A stretch of DNA of 64,000 nucleotides, from contig JAEURJ010000023.1 of the NCBI GenBank assembly GCA_016789305.1, positions 434,001 to 498,000 on the forward strand, given 5' to 3'. The notes beneath the pieces are model-generated. The model saw nothing but the letters and a program-made list of their open reading frames with translations, had not been told where the DNA came from and did no database searches. Position 1 is the stretch's first letter; each line of letters opens with the position of its first letter. Below, one piece after another: positions 34,920 through 43,797 of the stretch. This stretch comes from Anaerolineales bacterium. Its GTDB lineage: Bacteria; Chloroflexota; Anaerolineae; Anaerolineales; Villigracilaceae. The position numbers and the translations under genes were made by a program.

Positions 34920-35870
34920 ATGCCTGCCACACCTACGAGAGATAGAGTCAAACCCGAAACAGAAGCCCGCCCGCTGCGCCGCCCGGAGTGGATCAAGGTG
35001 CGCGCGCCTTCGGGTGAGACGTTTGAAAAATTACAAGTGTTGATGCGCTCGAAAGAACTGCACACTGTGTGCGAAGAGGCCATGTGCCCGAACCTCGGCG
35101 AATGCTGGGGAAGCGGAACCGCCACGTTCTTAATGCTCGGTGACGTATGCACGCGCACCTGCGCCTTTTGCGATATCAAACACGGCAAGCCCGGTCTTTT
35201 GGATTGGGGCGAAGCCGAACGCGTGGCACAGGCCGTGAAATCCATGGAGCTGAAACATGCGGTCATCACCTCCGTGAACCGTGATGAACGCCGCGATGGC
35301 GGCGCGCCGATCTTCGCGATGGTCATCCGCAGAATTCGCGAGTTAATGCACGGCTGTTCCATCGAAGTGTTGATCCCCGATTTCAAAGGCAGCATCGAAG
35401 CGTTGAAGATCGTCATGGATGCGCGACCTGAAATTTTGAATCACAACGTCGAAACTGTGCCGCGTTTGTTCAAGACCGTCCAGCCGCAGGATAATTATGA
35501 TTGGGCCGCAGCAACATTATCCAACGCGAAGAAACTTGACCCAGATGTGCTGACCAAATCGGGCATCATGCTTGGCCTTGGCGAAACCATGGACGAAGTC
35601 AAGGCTGTGATGCGCGACCAGCGTTCATGGGGCGTGGATATTTTGACGATTGGTCAATACCTCCAGCCCAGCAAGAAACACATGCCGATGGATCGCTATT
35701 ACACCATGGAAGAATTCGCCGAGTTGCGCGATTACGGAAAAGAGATCGGCTTCCAATGGGTCGAGTCGAATCCGCTGGTGAGGTCTTCGTACCATGCTGC
35801 GGAACAGGTCCGCGCGTTGAGCGTGGTGCATCGCAAGTTGTACGGCGAGCCGTTGCCGGCATTAAAATAA
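34920..35870 (+). CDS. lipA: Lipoyl synthase
   Basis: A 316-residue radical-SAM enzyme that inserts two sulfurs into protein-bound octanoate. Seen: auxiliary cluster Cys C51, C56 and C62 (CEEAMCPNLGEC), the radical-SAM motif C77-X3-C81-X2-C84 (CTRTCAFC), VITSVNRDER near residue 115 and the cluster-ligand Ser in VRSSYHAAEQV near 292. All catalytic ligands are present. The start is at the ATG following AAAAAGGA; a longer in-frame start would begin inside the upstream repeat. lipB and the 2-oxoacid dehydrogenase genes are not in the window. Confidence 0.96.
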   Translation: MPATPTRDRVKPETEARPLRRPEWIKVRAPSGETFEKLQVLMRSKELHTVCEEAMCPNLGECWGSGTATFLMLGDVCTRTCAFCDIKHGKPGLLDWGEAERVAQAVKSMELKHAVITSVNRDERRDGGAPIFAMVIRRIRELMHGCSIEVLIPDFKGSIEALKIVMDARPEILNHNVETVPRLFKTVQPQDNYDWAAATLSNAKKLDPDVLTKSGIMLGLGETMDEVKAVMRDQRSWGVDILTIGQYLQPSKKHMPMDRYYTMEEFAELRDYGKEIGFQWVESNPLVRSSYHAAEQVRALSVVHRKLYGEPLPALK

Positions 35871-35884
35871 GAAATAGTACATTC

Positions 35885-35919
35885 AAATCTCCCAAGAAAC
35901 GCCTTTTCTGGGAGATTTT
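35885..35919 (+). terminator. Terminator after lipA
   Basis: AATCTCCCA and TGGGAGATT pair around a loop and are followed by TTTTTG. Confidence 0.75.
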
Positions 35920-35930
35920 TGTTTATTGAT

Positions 35931-35944
35931 TTTCTTATAAGAAA
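35931..35944. promoter_or_regulatory. Perfect 14-base palindrome upstream of the ECF sigma gene
   Basis: TTTCTTATAAGAAA lies 12 bases before the start codon, where it could act as an operator or form part of a promoter. Function not known. Confidence 0.3.
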
Positions 35945-35956
35945 GACGAGTGCAAT

Positions 35957-36757
35957 ATGACCACAGATCAACTGACATCAGAATTCGAAAGCTTTCAAAG
36001 CGAGTTGAAATCCTTTCTGCTGCGAATGACTGCCAGTGTGCAGGATGCGGAGGATATCGTTCAGGATACGTACATCCGGGCCACTGCAAAGATCAATACA
36101 TTTCGAGGCGAGTCATCTTTGAAAACATGGGTCTTTAGCATTGCGTCCAACCTCGCCATGGACTTGTTACGGTCCAAAAAACGGTGGCCGGAAACTGTGA
36201 CGGATATATGCAGAGAGGAAGTATTGGGGAATCGCCAGTTCCTTCAGGAAGCCATGCATATTCATGAGGCATCGCCGCAGGGAAAATTCGAGATCAAGGA
36301 ACACATCTCTTTCTGTTTTACTTGTGTGTCCAAATCACTGCCTCTTGAGCAGCAGCTTGCCCTGCTCTTAAAGGAAGTGCATGGATTCTCGGTAAAGGAG
36401 ATCTCCCAAATCCTTGACCAAACGGATGCGATGGTGAAATATTATCTGCATACAAGCCGCAGCAGGATGATTGAAGTGTTCGACCATCGCTGTTCGCTAA
36501 TCAACAAGCAGGGGATCTGCCACCAGTGCACGGAATTGAACGGTATCTTTAATCCCAAACAGAAGGAACAGGAGGAGTTGGTCAAGATCGAGATGGCCAG
36601 GGATGCCCAAAACAAAAACAAGGAGAAACTGTTCGATCTGCGGATGAAGATCCTACAGGAACTCGATCCGTTTGAGTCCGGAGCGGCCGAGTTGCAGCTT
36701 CACCACCTGGAGCATAACCGTCAGGTCATGGAAAAGTACCTACATCAAAAGGAGTGA
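35957..36757 (+). CDS. ECF-type RNA polymerase sigma factor with C-terminal extension
   Basis: A 266-residue sigma factor. Seen: sigma2 at about residues 15-80 (SVQDAEDIVQDTYIRA and SLKTWVFSIASNLAMDLLRSKKR), sigma4 at about 115-172 (LPLEQQLALLLKEVHGFSVKEISQILDQTDAMVKYYLHTSRSRM). An unusual extension of about 90 residues follows, beginning with CSLINKQGICHQCTE, whose three Cys could bind metal, then an acidic, charged helical tail. No anti-sigma gene is adjacent; two small genes (SRPBCC and an uncharacterised protein) follow on the same strand and may be its targets. There is only a weak ribosome site. Confidence 0.88.
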   Translation: MTTDQLTSEFESFQSELKSFLLRMTASVQDAEDIVQDTYIRATAKINTFRGESSLKTWVFSIASNLAMDLLRSKKRWPETVTDICREEVLGNRQFLQEAMHIHEASPQGKFEIKEHISFCFTCVSKSLPLEQQLALLLKEVHGFSVKEISQILDQTDAMVKYYLHTSRSRMIEVFDHRCSLINKQGICHQCTELNGIFNPKQKEQEELVKIEMARDAQNKNKEKLFDLRMKILQELDPFESGAAELQLHHLEHNRQVMEKYLHQKE

Positions 36758-36810
36758 TTTACCTATCATTTCTTAGCTGTGGATCGTCTAAATAAGAAAA
36801 GGAGTAAAAA

Positions 36811-37293
36811 ATGACAAATATTCAGGCGAACCAAAAGCCACAGGCGGGAAAAGCGTTTACAAGCAAGACCATGTTCAGCCGGGAAACAACCGTCAGTGCA
36901 AATATTGAGGCGGACCCGTCCATTGTATGGGCGCTGTTGACTCACGCATCCGATTTTCCAAGGTGGAATTCCACTGTGATCTCATTGACAGGTGAGATCA
37001 GGGAACACGGGGAGATTGAGCTCAAGTCCATACTGGATGAAAAACGAGTTTTCAAATTGAAGGTAAAGGAATTTATCCCCGAAAAGCGACTTGTTTGGGG
37101 CGATTCCATGGGAAGCCGCGTATATACACTCGATAAAAATTCGAAAAGCGTCCTCTTTACCATGTCCGAAAAGATTGGAGGTCCGCTCTTCCCCTTGTTT
37201 GCCGGAATGATCCCCTCCTTTGATGAATCGTTCGAGCAATTTGCCACGGACCTGAAAAAAGAAGCCGAATTCATTCAAGGTTCAAAAAAGTAA
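36811..37293 (+). CDS. SRPBCC (START-like) family protein
   Basis: A 160-residue protein with a helix-grip ligand-binding fold. Seen: VSANIEADPSIVWALLTHASDFPRWNSTVISLTGEI near residue 30, LKSILDEKRVFKLKVKEFIPEKRLVWGDSMG near 72 and a long C-terminal helix SFDESFEQFATDLKKEAE. It is 53 bases after the ECF sigma gene and 16 bases before the next gene, with AAGGAG upstream. The ligand is unknown. Confidence 0.82.
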   Translation: MTNIQANQKPQAGKAFTSKTMFSRETTVSANIEADPSIVWALLTHASDFPRWNSTVISLTGEIREHGEIELKSILDEKRVFKLKVKEFIPEKRLVWGDSMGSRVYTLDKNSKSVLFTMSEKIGGPLFPLFAGMIPSFDESFEQFATDLKKEAEFIQGSKK

Positions 37294-37309
37294 CGCAAAG
37301 GAGAAGATG

Positions 37310-37711
37310 ATGGAAAAGAGAACGAAAGACAATCCCTGGAAATTAAAAACACCTCCCCAAACGTCGGACTATGAAATGTATGTGGATACGAAAGATGGGA
37401 AGGAAATCATCGTATGTACCGTGGGTACCACCGTATTACATTATGACTACCGCTGTCTTGCAGATTTACATGCCATGTTGAAGAAGCACGGCGATTGGAT
37501 GGAATTGGGCAGCAAGGACGAAAAACAGGAAGCGGTCGATGGCACCGTGGAATATTGGGCGCGTTCACCGAAAAACCCCATCGGCAGTTGGTATGGGCTC
37601 AAGGAAGGTTTCAAAGGACGTTTCGCCATGTACATTCCACCTCTGATGGAGCAGTTAGGCCTTGCAGAAGTGGAGCATAACCCGCGTAACAACAGGATGA
37701 GAGCAAAATAG
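37310..37711 (+). CDS. Uncharacterised conserved protein
   Basis: A 133-residue soluble protein I cannot assign with certainty. Seen: NPWKLKTPPQTSDYEMYVDTKDGKEIIVCTVGTTVLHYDYRC near the N-terminus and NPIGSWYGLKEGFKGRFAMYIPPLMEQLGLAEVEHNPRNNRMRAK at the C-terminus; no signal peptide or membrane segment. Two adjacent ATG codons are possible; the second has the better spacing to AAAGGAG. It ends the apparent operon of ECF sigma, SRPBCC and this gene. Confidence 0.65.
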   Translation: MEKRTKDNPWKLKTPPQTSDYEMYVDTKDGKEIIVCTVGTTVLHYDYRCLADLHAMLKKHGDWMELGSKDEKQEAVDGTVEYWARSPKNPIGSWYGLKEGFKGRFAMYIPPLMEQLGLAEVEHNPRNNRMRAK

Positions 37712-38039
37712 TATTGAACGTGGGGGGACAAATTGTATGACGAGGGCGATGCGGCAATCAAGTAAACGAAACCTCCCGCCACGATGTGGCGGGAGGACCC
37801 ATCCTGATAGGATAGCAAATCTTCAAGGGATAAGTTCTTAGATTTGACCAGCTGATAATGCTTTTTAGATTTGTTAACTGGCTTGAAATACGCCCCATTC
37901 GGGAATTGCATGAGACGCCTGGCTCTCAAGCGGATTTCGACTCTATATCCACAATTCTAATGGTGAAGTTCCAGCAGGCTTGAGGTCAAGAGGAGCCAGG
38001 GATTATAATTAGCCATCTTTGGAGAGAGGATGGCCGGGC
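37712..38039 (+). other. Gene-free 328-base interval before the aldehyde dehydrogenases
   Basis: It contains a perfect 11-base-arm hairpin (CCTCCCGCCAC, 37772-37796) without a T-run, two copies of TTAGATTTG 27 bases apart (37838 and 37865), and a promoter at 37980-38009. No coding frame is convincing on either strand. Confidence 0.5.
37980..38009 (+). promoter_or_regulatory. Candidate promoter for the aldehyde dehydrogenase genes
   Basis: TTGAGG and a perfect TATAAT are 18 bases apart, with transcription expected about 25 bases before the ATG at 38040. Confidence 0.5.
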
Positions 38040-39464
38040 ATGGAATATAAATTACTGATCAATGGGGAATGGTGTGGAAGTGGAACACCGCTCGAAGTTA
38101 AAAACAAATATGATGGTTCACTCGTCGGGGTCCTGCCGACCGCCAGCCGCGAAGATTTGAACCGGGCCATCGATTCCGCGGAACGCGCGGAAGATATCAT
38201 GGCTGACCTGCCCGCATATAAACGTTCCGAGATCTTATTGCGGACATCCGCGCTGCTGCGTGAGCGTTCCGAGGAAATCGCAAAGATCATTGCAGCAGAA
38301 GCAGGCAAGGCACTGAAATTCGCGCGTGCTGAAGTGGATCGCGCGGCCAGTACGTTTACGATCGCGGCGGAGGAAGCGAAACGACTGCACGGCGAAACCA
38401 TTCCCCTGGATGCGGTACCGTCCGGCGAAGGATATTTTGGCTTCTGGACTCGCCGCCCCGTGGGTGTGATCGCAGCGATCAGCCCGTTCAATTTTCCCCT
38501 CAATCTGGTTGCGCACAAAGTAGCTCCTGCCCTGGCTGCGGGAAATACACTCGTACTTAAACCAGCCACCACAACACCTCTTGCTGCGGTGATCCTTTGC
38601 CAGATTTTGCAGGAAGCAGGCCTGCCTGCCGGCGTGGTCAACCTCGTGGTGGGTTCGGGCGGCACCGTGGGCGAATGGCTCATCACAGATGAACGCGTGG
38701 ATAAGATCACATTTACCGGCTCACCGGAAATTGGCCGCCACATTTTGGCGGTTGCCGGGATCAAGAAGGTCACACTGGAATTGGGCAACACGTCACCGGT
38801 AGTGGTGGCCCCGGATGCTGATTTGGATTTTGTCGCAAAACGCTGTGCGTTGGGGGCATTTTACAATTCCGGCCAGGTGTGTATTTCCGTGCAAAGAATT
38901 TACAGCCAAAAACAGGTGTATGAACCGTTTACCGAAAAGTTTGTCAAAGCCACGGAAGCCATGGTGGTGGGGGATCCGCTGGATGAACGTGTGGATGTCG
39001 GCCCGATGATCGACTCAAAGGAGGTGGATCGAATTGAAGGCTGGGTCAAAGAGGCGCAGTCGTCGGGCGCCAAAATACTGACCGGCGGCAAACGGGAAGG
39101 CACTGTGTATTACCCGACCGTGCTTGCAAACGTGGAAGCCGATATGAAAGTGATCGCCGAGGAAACCTTTGCTCCCGTGGCTTCGGTGATTTCAAGCGAC
39201 GATTTCGAGTCCGCGCTTAAACAAGCGAACGATTCGAAATTTGGTTTGCAGGTGGGAGTGTTCACAAAAGATATAGACCGTGTGTTCAAGGCGGTTCGCC
39301 GTTTGAATTTCGGCGGTGTCATTATCAACGATACCCCCAGTTTCCGCGCGGACCACATGCCTTATGGCGGGAATCGCCAAAGCGGCCTGGGACGCGAAGG
39401 TGTCAAGTTTGCCATGGAAGACATGACCAATATCCAACTGGTCGCAATTCGATTAAACCCTTAA
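38040..39464 (+). CDS. NAD(P)-dependent aldehyde dehydrogenase
   Basis: A 474-residue aldehyde dehydrogenase. Seen: VIAAISPFNFPLNLVAHKVAPALAAGNTLVLKPA near residue 140, FTGSPEIG near 217, the catalytic Glu in KVTLELGNTSPVVV near 243 and the nucleophile Cys in FYNSGQVCISVQRIY near 279. The GQVCISVQR pattern resembles the lactaldehyde/glyceraldehyde-type group (MJ1411-like). The ATG at 38040 follows GAGAGAGGA; an upstream TTG is in frame but less likely. It forms a pair with the next gene, 26 bases downstream. Substrate not certain. Confidence 0.9.
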   Translation: MEYKLLINGEWCGSGTPLEVKNKYDGSLVGVLPTASREDLNRAIDSAERAEDIMADLPAYKRSEILLRTSALLRERSEEIAKIIAAEAGKALKFARAEVDRAASTFTIAAEEAKRLHGETIPLDAVPSGEGYFGFWTRRPVGVIAAISPFNFPLNLVAHKVAPALAAGNTLVLKPATTTPLAAVILCQILQEAGLPAGVVNLVVGSGGTVGEWLITDERVDKITFTGSPEIGRHILAVAGIKKVTLELGNTSPVVVAPDADLDFVAKRCALGAFYNSGQVCISVQRIYSQKQVYEPFTEKFVKATEAMVVGDPLDERVDVGPMIDSKEVDRIEGWVKEAQSSGAKILTGGKREGTVYYPTVLANVEADMKVIAEETFAPVASVISSDDFESALKQANDSKFGLQVGVFTKDIDRVFKAVRRLNFGGVIINDTPSFRADHMPYGGNRQSGLGREGVKFAMEDMTNIQLVAIRLNP

Positions 39465-39490
39465 ACCTATTTCATAATAGAGGAGAGAGA

Positions 39491-40933
39491 ATGAATTACA
39501 AACTTTGGATCGATGGAAAGTGGGAAGACACAAAGGGCGGTAGTATCATGTCAATTGAAGACCCGACCAGCGGCAAGGAAATTGCCGAAGTGATCGATGC
39601 CAGCCGCGAGGATGTTGACCGCGCAGTGCAGGCAGCCAAACGCGCTTTTTATGATGGACGCTGGTCAAAGTTATCCCCGGGCGAACGTTCAAAGATCATC
39701 TGGAAACTGGCCGACCTGTTGGAGGCCAATGCTGAGAGTCTTGCAAAGGTTGAGTCGGAAAACACCGGAAAGCCTTATCAATTCGTCAGCCTTGGTGGAG
39801 ATATTCCCTTCGCGGTCGATAACCTGCGCTTCTTTGCAGGTGCGGCGCGCGATACACATGGTTCCCATGCCGGGGAGTACATGCCCGGATATACATCCAT
39901 GTATCGCCGTGAACCTGTAGGCGTGGTCGGGCAAATTGCCCCGTGGAATTATCCGTTGATGATGGCCGCATGGAAGATCGGGCCTGCGCTTGCCGCAGGA
40001 TGTACGATCGTACTTAAACCCGCCCCCGGCACACCGCTTACAACATTGATGTTTGCCGAATTGATGAAACAAGCCGGCATCCCCGATGGCGTGGTGAATG
40101 TGATCTCCGGCGGCAACAATTCCGGACAGGCCCTTGTGGAACACCCGGATGTGCGCATGATCAGCCTGACAGGTTCCACCGGCACCGGCAAGAAGATCAT
40201 GAAGACCGCCGCGGACACGCTCAAACGCGTTCATCTTGAATTGGGCGGCAAGGCTCCCTTCATCGTCTTTGACGACTCGGACCCCGAACTGGTGGCTGCA
40301 AAAGCCTCTTTGGCCGCGATCATGAATACCGGTCAGGATTGTACAGCCGCCACCCGTTTGTATGTTGAAAAGAGCAAGGTCAAGGTCATGCAGGAAGCGG
40401 TTGTGGAAGCCATGAAGAATATCAAAGTTGGGCTGCCGTTCGAGGATGGCGTTCAAATGGGTCCATTGATCTCAAAAATCCAACGAGAACGTGTATCGGG
40501 TTTTGTGGATCGTGCAAAGGCACAAGGCGCCAAAGTGTTGACCGGCGGCGGTGTGCCCAAGGGATATGACAAGGGCTATTACTACGAACCTACCGTGCTC
40601 ACCAATGTGCAGCAGGACTGGGAGATCGTTCAGAATGAAGTCTTTGGCCCGGTCGTGACCGTGCAGGAATTTACCGACGAAGCGCAGGCGTTATCCATGG
40701 GCAATGACGTGTTGTACGGATTGGCAGCTTCCGTGTTCACAAAGGATATCGGACGCGCAATGCGCCTCTCTTCTCAACTTGAGTTTGGCACGGTTTGGAT
40801 CAACGATCACCTGCCTTTGACCTCTGAAACTCCCCACGGCGGTTTCAAGCAATCCGGCTTTGGCAAGGACCTTTCCGCCGAGGCCATCGGCGATTACCAG
40901 ATCACCAAACATGTGATGATCGCCGCGCAATAA
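39491..40933 (+). CDS. Aldehyde dehydrogenase, aminobutyraldehyde/aminoaldehyde type
   Basis: A 480-residue aldehyde dehydrogenase. Seen: APWNYPLMMAAWKIGPALAAG near residue 155, VHLELGGKAPFIVFDDSD near 248 with the catalytic Glu, NTGQDCTAATRLYVEK near 279 with the catalytic Cys, and SETPHGGFKQSGFGKDLS near 447. FFAGAAR, AGEYMPGYTSMYRREP and the DCTAA motif follow the gamma-aminobutyraldehyde dehydrogenase (PatD) pattern, so an aminoaldehyde from polyamine breakdown is a plausible substrate. No polyamine transaminase or oxidase lies nearby. GAGGAGAG precedes the ATG. Confidence 0.9.
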   Translation: MNYKLWIDGKWEDTKGGSIMSIEDPTSGKEIAEVIDASREDVDRAVQAAKRAFYDGRWSKLSPGERSKIIWKLADLLEANAESLAKVESENTGKPYQFVSLGGDIPFAVDNLRFFAGAARDTHGSHAGEYMPGYTSMYRREPVGVVGQIAPWNYPLMMAAWKIGPALAAGCTIVLKPAPGTPLTTLMFAELMKQAGIPDGVVNVISGGNNSGQALVEHPDVRMISLTGSTGTGKKIMKTAADTLKRVHLELGGKAPFIVFDDSDPELVAAKASLAAIMNTGQDCTAATRLYVEKSKVKVMQEAVVEAMKNIKVGLPFEDGVQMGPLISKIQRERVSGFVDRAKAQGAKVLTGGGVPKGYDKGYYYEPTVLTNVQQDWEIVQNEVFGPVVTVQEFTDEAQALSMGNDVLYGLAASVFTKDIGRAMRLSSQLEFGTVWINDHLPLTSETPHGGFKQSGFGKDLSAEAIGDYQITKHVMIAAQ

Positions 40934-40992
40934 AAATATTTATCTCAAGAGAGAGTCATTTTCAACCATTCTCGCAAGAGAAAAGGAAAGAA

Positions 40993-41032
40993 ATATAAAA
41001 GCGCCGTCATAATTATGACGGCGCTTTTATAT
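40993..41032. terminator. Forty-base perfect palindrome, terminator after the aldehyde dehydrogenases
   Basis: Twenty-base arms are exactly complementary with no spacer between them, with T-rich ends. It lies 60 bases past the stop codon. Confidence 0.85.
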
Positions 41033-41385
41033 TGCAGCAATAAACCGCACAGCATGGCAAAGGCCATTGCCATATTCTTGACCGCGGACTCGAAGGGTAC
41101 CAACGAAATATAGATCAGCATCAGGGAATTTCCGATAATTCCCATCATTGTATTGGACGGTTTTTGATTTGGAGTATGATTGTTAAAATGCTTTAGAACA
41201 ACCGAGGATGAATCCATGAAAATAAAGACATGGACATTTGTTGCGCTTCTTCCGGCCGGATTGGCAATGAGCATGCTTTTTGATCTGCTGACAGGAGAAG
41301 TCCTACGGATTGGAAAAGAACTTCGTTCGTAAGTCCTTTCCGACCTTCGTTGTCCAGAACGTATCTCTTAATTTTAAAGGTGAAT
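41033..41385 (+). other. Interval before the DHA2 exporter, with possible small genes
   Basis: On the plus strand, ATG 41216 to TAA 41332 encodes a 38-residue peptide with one hydrophobic stretch (FVALLPAGLAMSMLFDLL) and GAGGA seven bases upstream; it may be a small membrane protein. On the minus strand an open frame (about 41274 to 40945) encodes hydrophobic segments but runs through the terminator palindrome, which argues against it. Neither is well supported. Confidence 0.3.
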
Positions 41386-42864
41386 ATGTCTCGTAATCGA
41401 ACCATTCTTGTCACAGCTGGCATTATGCTCAGCCTGTTCCTCGCCTCCATGGAATCCACTGTTGTGGCCACCGCCATGCCGACCATCGTCGGTCAACTCG
41501 GCGGGTTGGAGCATTATTCCTGGGTCTTCTCCGCGTTCATGTTGGCTTCCACAACCGTCGTCCCGCTGTACGGAAAACTTTCCGACATCTACGGTCGTCG
41601 GAATTTATATGTCATTGCGATGGCGCTCTTCCTGGTCGGCTCCATTTTGTGCGGCAGGGCTGGAACCATGACCCAACTCATCTTTGCACGTGCACTGCAG
41701 GGAATTGGTGCCGGCGGAATCATGCCCCTTGCTTTCATTCTGATCGGCGAAATGTTCTCGCTGGAACAGCGCGCAAAGATGCAGGGGTTATTCTCCGGTG
41801 TGTGGGGTGTTTCTTCCATCGCAGGTCCGTTGTTGGGCGGATTCATCGTCGATCAATTTTCATGGCATTGGATCTTCTACATCAACGTTTTCCCGGGATT
41901 GATCGCAGCGGCGTTGGTTGCTTTCGGATGGCGCGATCAGACTCGAAGTCACGAACGACCCGCTGTGGATTATGCCGGCGCGGCTTTATTGACAGTCGGC
42001 ATCATCACCCTGTTGCTCGGTTTGATGGAGTTCGGTACATTCAACAGTTGGATGTTCCTCGCATCTTCCATCGTCCTATTTATTATTTTGTGGCAGGTCG
42101 AAATTCGCGCCGCAGACCCGATTTTGCCGATCCCGCTTTTTCGTGATGCGTTATTTTCCTCCGCCACCGCGCATGGCTTGATGACCGGCTGGGCAGTGTT
42201 CGGTTCGATCTCCTTCATTCCGTTGTTTGTTCAATCCGTGCTTGGCGCGAACGCCACACAAGCCGGCATCACGATCACACCGATGTTATTGGGGTGGGTG
42301 GCAGCAAGCATCTTTGGCACGCGCATCATGCTGCGGGTTGGATATCACAGGCTTGGGCTTGTTGGAACCGCATTGTTCGTCGTTGGCGCAACGCTCATGT
42401 TGTTCATTGGAGTTGAATCAAGCCAGATCATGATGATGGTTTTCGTCACCTTGATGGGCATCGGCATGGGGCTTTCGATCCCCGCCTTCGTGATCGCCGT
42501 TCAAACCAGCGTGGAACGAAAACATCTCGGCACCGCCACATCGATGCTGCAATTCAGCCGCTCCATCGGTGGGACACTTGGTGTGAGCGTGATGGGTGCA
42601 GCGTTGAGTGCACGACTCGCATCGAACCTAAGCGCCTCCGGTCTGGACCCAAGCCTGGTGACTCAATTACTCGATCCTACACCCGGCTCGGAGCTGGTCA
42701 TCGATGCCGGTGTGCGCATTGCAATGGCAAACGCGATCCATCTCATCTTCATCATTGCCTTCGTTGCGGCAATCCTTGGTCTGGCTGCCGCCTTTTTCGC
42801 CCCACGTAAGGATTTGACCGAGAACCCGCCTGATAACGAACCCGTTCTTATGAGCGCAGAATAG
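41386..42864 (+). CDS. MFS drug exporter, DHA2 (14-helix, EmrB/QacA type)
   Basis: A 492-residue major-facilitator exporter. Seen: motif D1/C-like LASMESTVVATAMPTIVGQLGG in the first helix, motif A GKLSDIYGRRNLY near residue 62, RALQGIGAGGIMPLAFILIGE near 104, and GVWGVSSIAGPLLGGFIVDQFSWHWIFYINV near 139 (motif C). About 14 helices, as in DHA2. The start is at the ATG following AAAGG; a longer in-frame start at 41350 has no clear site. Proton-driven multidrug efflux is the family role; the substrate is unknown. Confidence 0.93.
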   Translation: MSRNRTILVTAGIMLSLFLASMESTVVATAMPTIVGQLGGLEHYSWVFSAFMLASTTVVPLYGKLSDIYGRRNLYVIAMALFLVGSILCGRAGTMTQLIFARALQGIGAGGIMPLAFILIGEMFSLEQRAKMQGLFSGVWGVSSIAGPLLGGFIVDQFSWHWIFYINVFPGLIAAALVAFGWRDQTRSHERPAVDYAGAALLTVGIITLLLGLMEFGTFNSWMFLASSIVLFIILWQVEIRAADPILPIPLFRDALFSSATAHGLMTGWAVFGSISFIPLFVQSVLGANATQAGITITPMLLGWVAASIFGTRIMLRVGYHRLGLVGTALFVVGATLMLFIGVESSQIMMMVFVTLMGIGMGLSIPAFVIAVQTSVERKHLGTATSMLQFSRSIGGTLGVSVMGAALSARLASNLSASGLDPSLVTQLLDPTPGSELVIDAGVRIAMANAIHLIFIIAFVAAILGLAAAFFAPRKDLTENPPDNEPVLMSAE

Positions 42865-42865
42865 C

Positions 42866-42901
42866 AAACAAAATCCCGTCATTGTGGCGGGATTTTTGTT
42901 T
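42866..42901 (+). terminator. Terminator after the DHA2 exporter
   Basis: AAACAAAATCCCG and CGGGATTTTTGTTT pair around a short loop, ending in a T-rich tract. Confidence 0.85.
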
Positions 42902-42911
42902 AAACTCGCCC

Positions 42912-42940
42912 TTGACTTAATAGAACAAACAATCTAAAAT
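42912..42940 (+). promoter_or_regulatory. Promoter of the ArsR-led series
   Basis: TTGACT and TAAAAT are 17 bases apart, about 35 bases upstream of the ArsR start codon. It would drive the run of genes from 42974. Confidence 0.65.
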
Positions 42941-42973
42941 GTCGCACATAAGGAAACCAAACGGTTACATATT

Positions 42974-43312
42974 ATGAGAAGAGACGTTTTCCAAGCAATC
43001 GCCGATCCCAACCGCAGGGCGATCCTCAGCCTGTTGGCCCGTCAAAAACTCACCCTCAACGGGGTGGCCGAACATTTTTCCATCAGCCGACCGGCAGTAT
43101 CGAAGCACATCAAGATCCTCGCCGAATGCGGGCTGGTCTATGTCCATCAACAGGGTCGCGAACGATATTGCGAGGCCAGGCCGGACAAATTGAATGAAGT
43201 CTCTGATTGGCTCGAAGGCTATCGAAAGTTATGGGAGGAGCGGTTTGACCGTCTTGATGAATTATTAATGGAAATGCAAACCAAGGAGAAAAAAAATGGC
43301 AACAAAAAATAA
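42974..43312 (+). CDS. ArsR family transcriptional regulator
   Basis: A 112-residue winged-helix regulator. Seen: FQAIADPNRRAILSLLARQKLTLNGVAEHFSISRPAVSKHIKILAECGLVYVHQQGRERYCEA, the classic ArsR DNA-binding block, without the metal-binding Cys of ArsR/SmtB. The C-terminus YRKLWEERFDRLDELL is typical of ArsR proteins paired with an AHSA1 gene. It overlaps the next gene by 17 bases. It likely represses its own operon. Confidence 0.92.
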   Translation: MRRDVFQAIADPNRRAILSLLARQKLTLNGVAEHFSISRPAVSKHIKILAECGLVYVHQQGRERYCEARPDKLNEVSDWLEGYRKLWEERFDRLDELLMEMQTKEKKNGNKK

Positions 43313-43790
43313 GACAACCATCAAGGCAGAACCCGGCAAACAGGAACTCTTCATCACTAGAGAGTTCGAAGCACCACGAGAATTGGTATTCAAAGCATAC
43401 ACCGATGAAAAAATCTATGCTCAATGGCTGGGTCCGCATGGCCTGGAGACCTGGTTCGAAGTATTTGAGCCCATCAGCGGCGGCAAATACAAATTCGTTC
43501 AAAAGGATCAGGATGGGAATGAATTTTCATTCCATGGCGTAACCCACGAAGTGGTGTTGAACGAACGCATCATCGGCACGTTTGAATTTGATGGGCTTCC
43601 TGAAGCGGGACATGTGACCCTCGAGACCACGCGCTTTGAAGCACTGCCCGGGAATCGCACCCGCGTGACGTCTCAATCCATCTTTCAATCTGTTGCGGAC
43701 CGCGATGCCATGGTCCAGTCTGGAATGGAACACGGCGTTGTAGAAGGGTATGAACGTCTCGATGATATTTTGGAAAATCTGAAAAAGTAG
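43296..43790 (+). CDS. AHSA1/SRPBCC family protein
   Basis: A 164-residue AHSA1-like START-fold protein. Seen: FITREFEAPRELVFKAYTDEKIYAQWLGPHGLETWFEVFEPISGGKYKF near the start, FHGVTHEVVLNERIIGTFEFDGLPEAGHVTLETTRFEALPG near 80 and a C-terminal helix EGYERLDDILENL. It overlaps the ArsR gene, a recurrent pairing in many bacteria whose function is unknown; the SRPBCC fold may bind the inducer. Confidence 0.9.
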   Translation: MATKNKTTIKAEPGKQELFITREFEAPRELVFKAYTDEKIYAQWLGPHGLETWFEVFEPISGGKYKFVQKDQDGNEFSFHGVTHEVVLNERIIGTFEFDGLPEAGHVTLETTRFEALPGNRTRVTSQSIFQSVADRDAMVQSGMEHGVVEGYERLDDILENLKK

Positions 43791-43797
43791 AGCACAC

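Noticed and set aside
37447..37929. Minus-strand 160-residue frame in the interval before the aldehyde dehydrogenases
   Set aside because: More than half overlaps the uncharacterised gene on the other strand, and it contains a GC-rich hairpin with no domain pattern.
40945..41274. Minus-strand hydrophobic frame after the aldehyde dehydrogenases
   Set aside because: It reads straight through the perfect terminator palindrome at 40993-41032 and lacks a ribosome site, so it is unlikely to be a real gene in this form.
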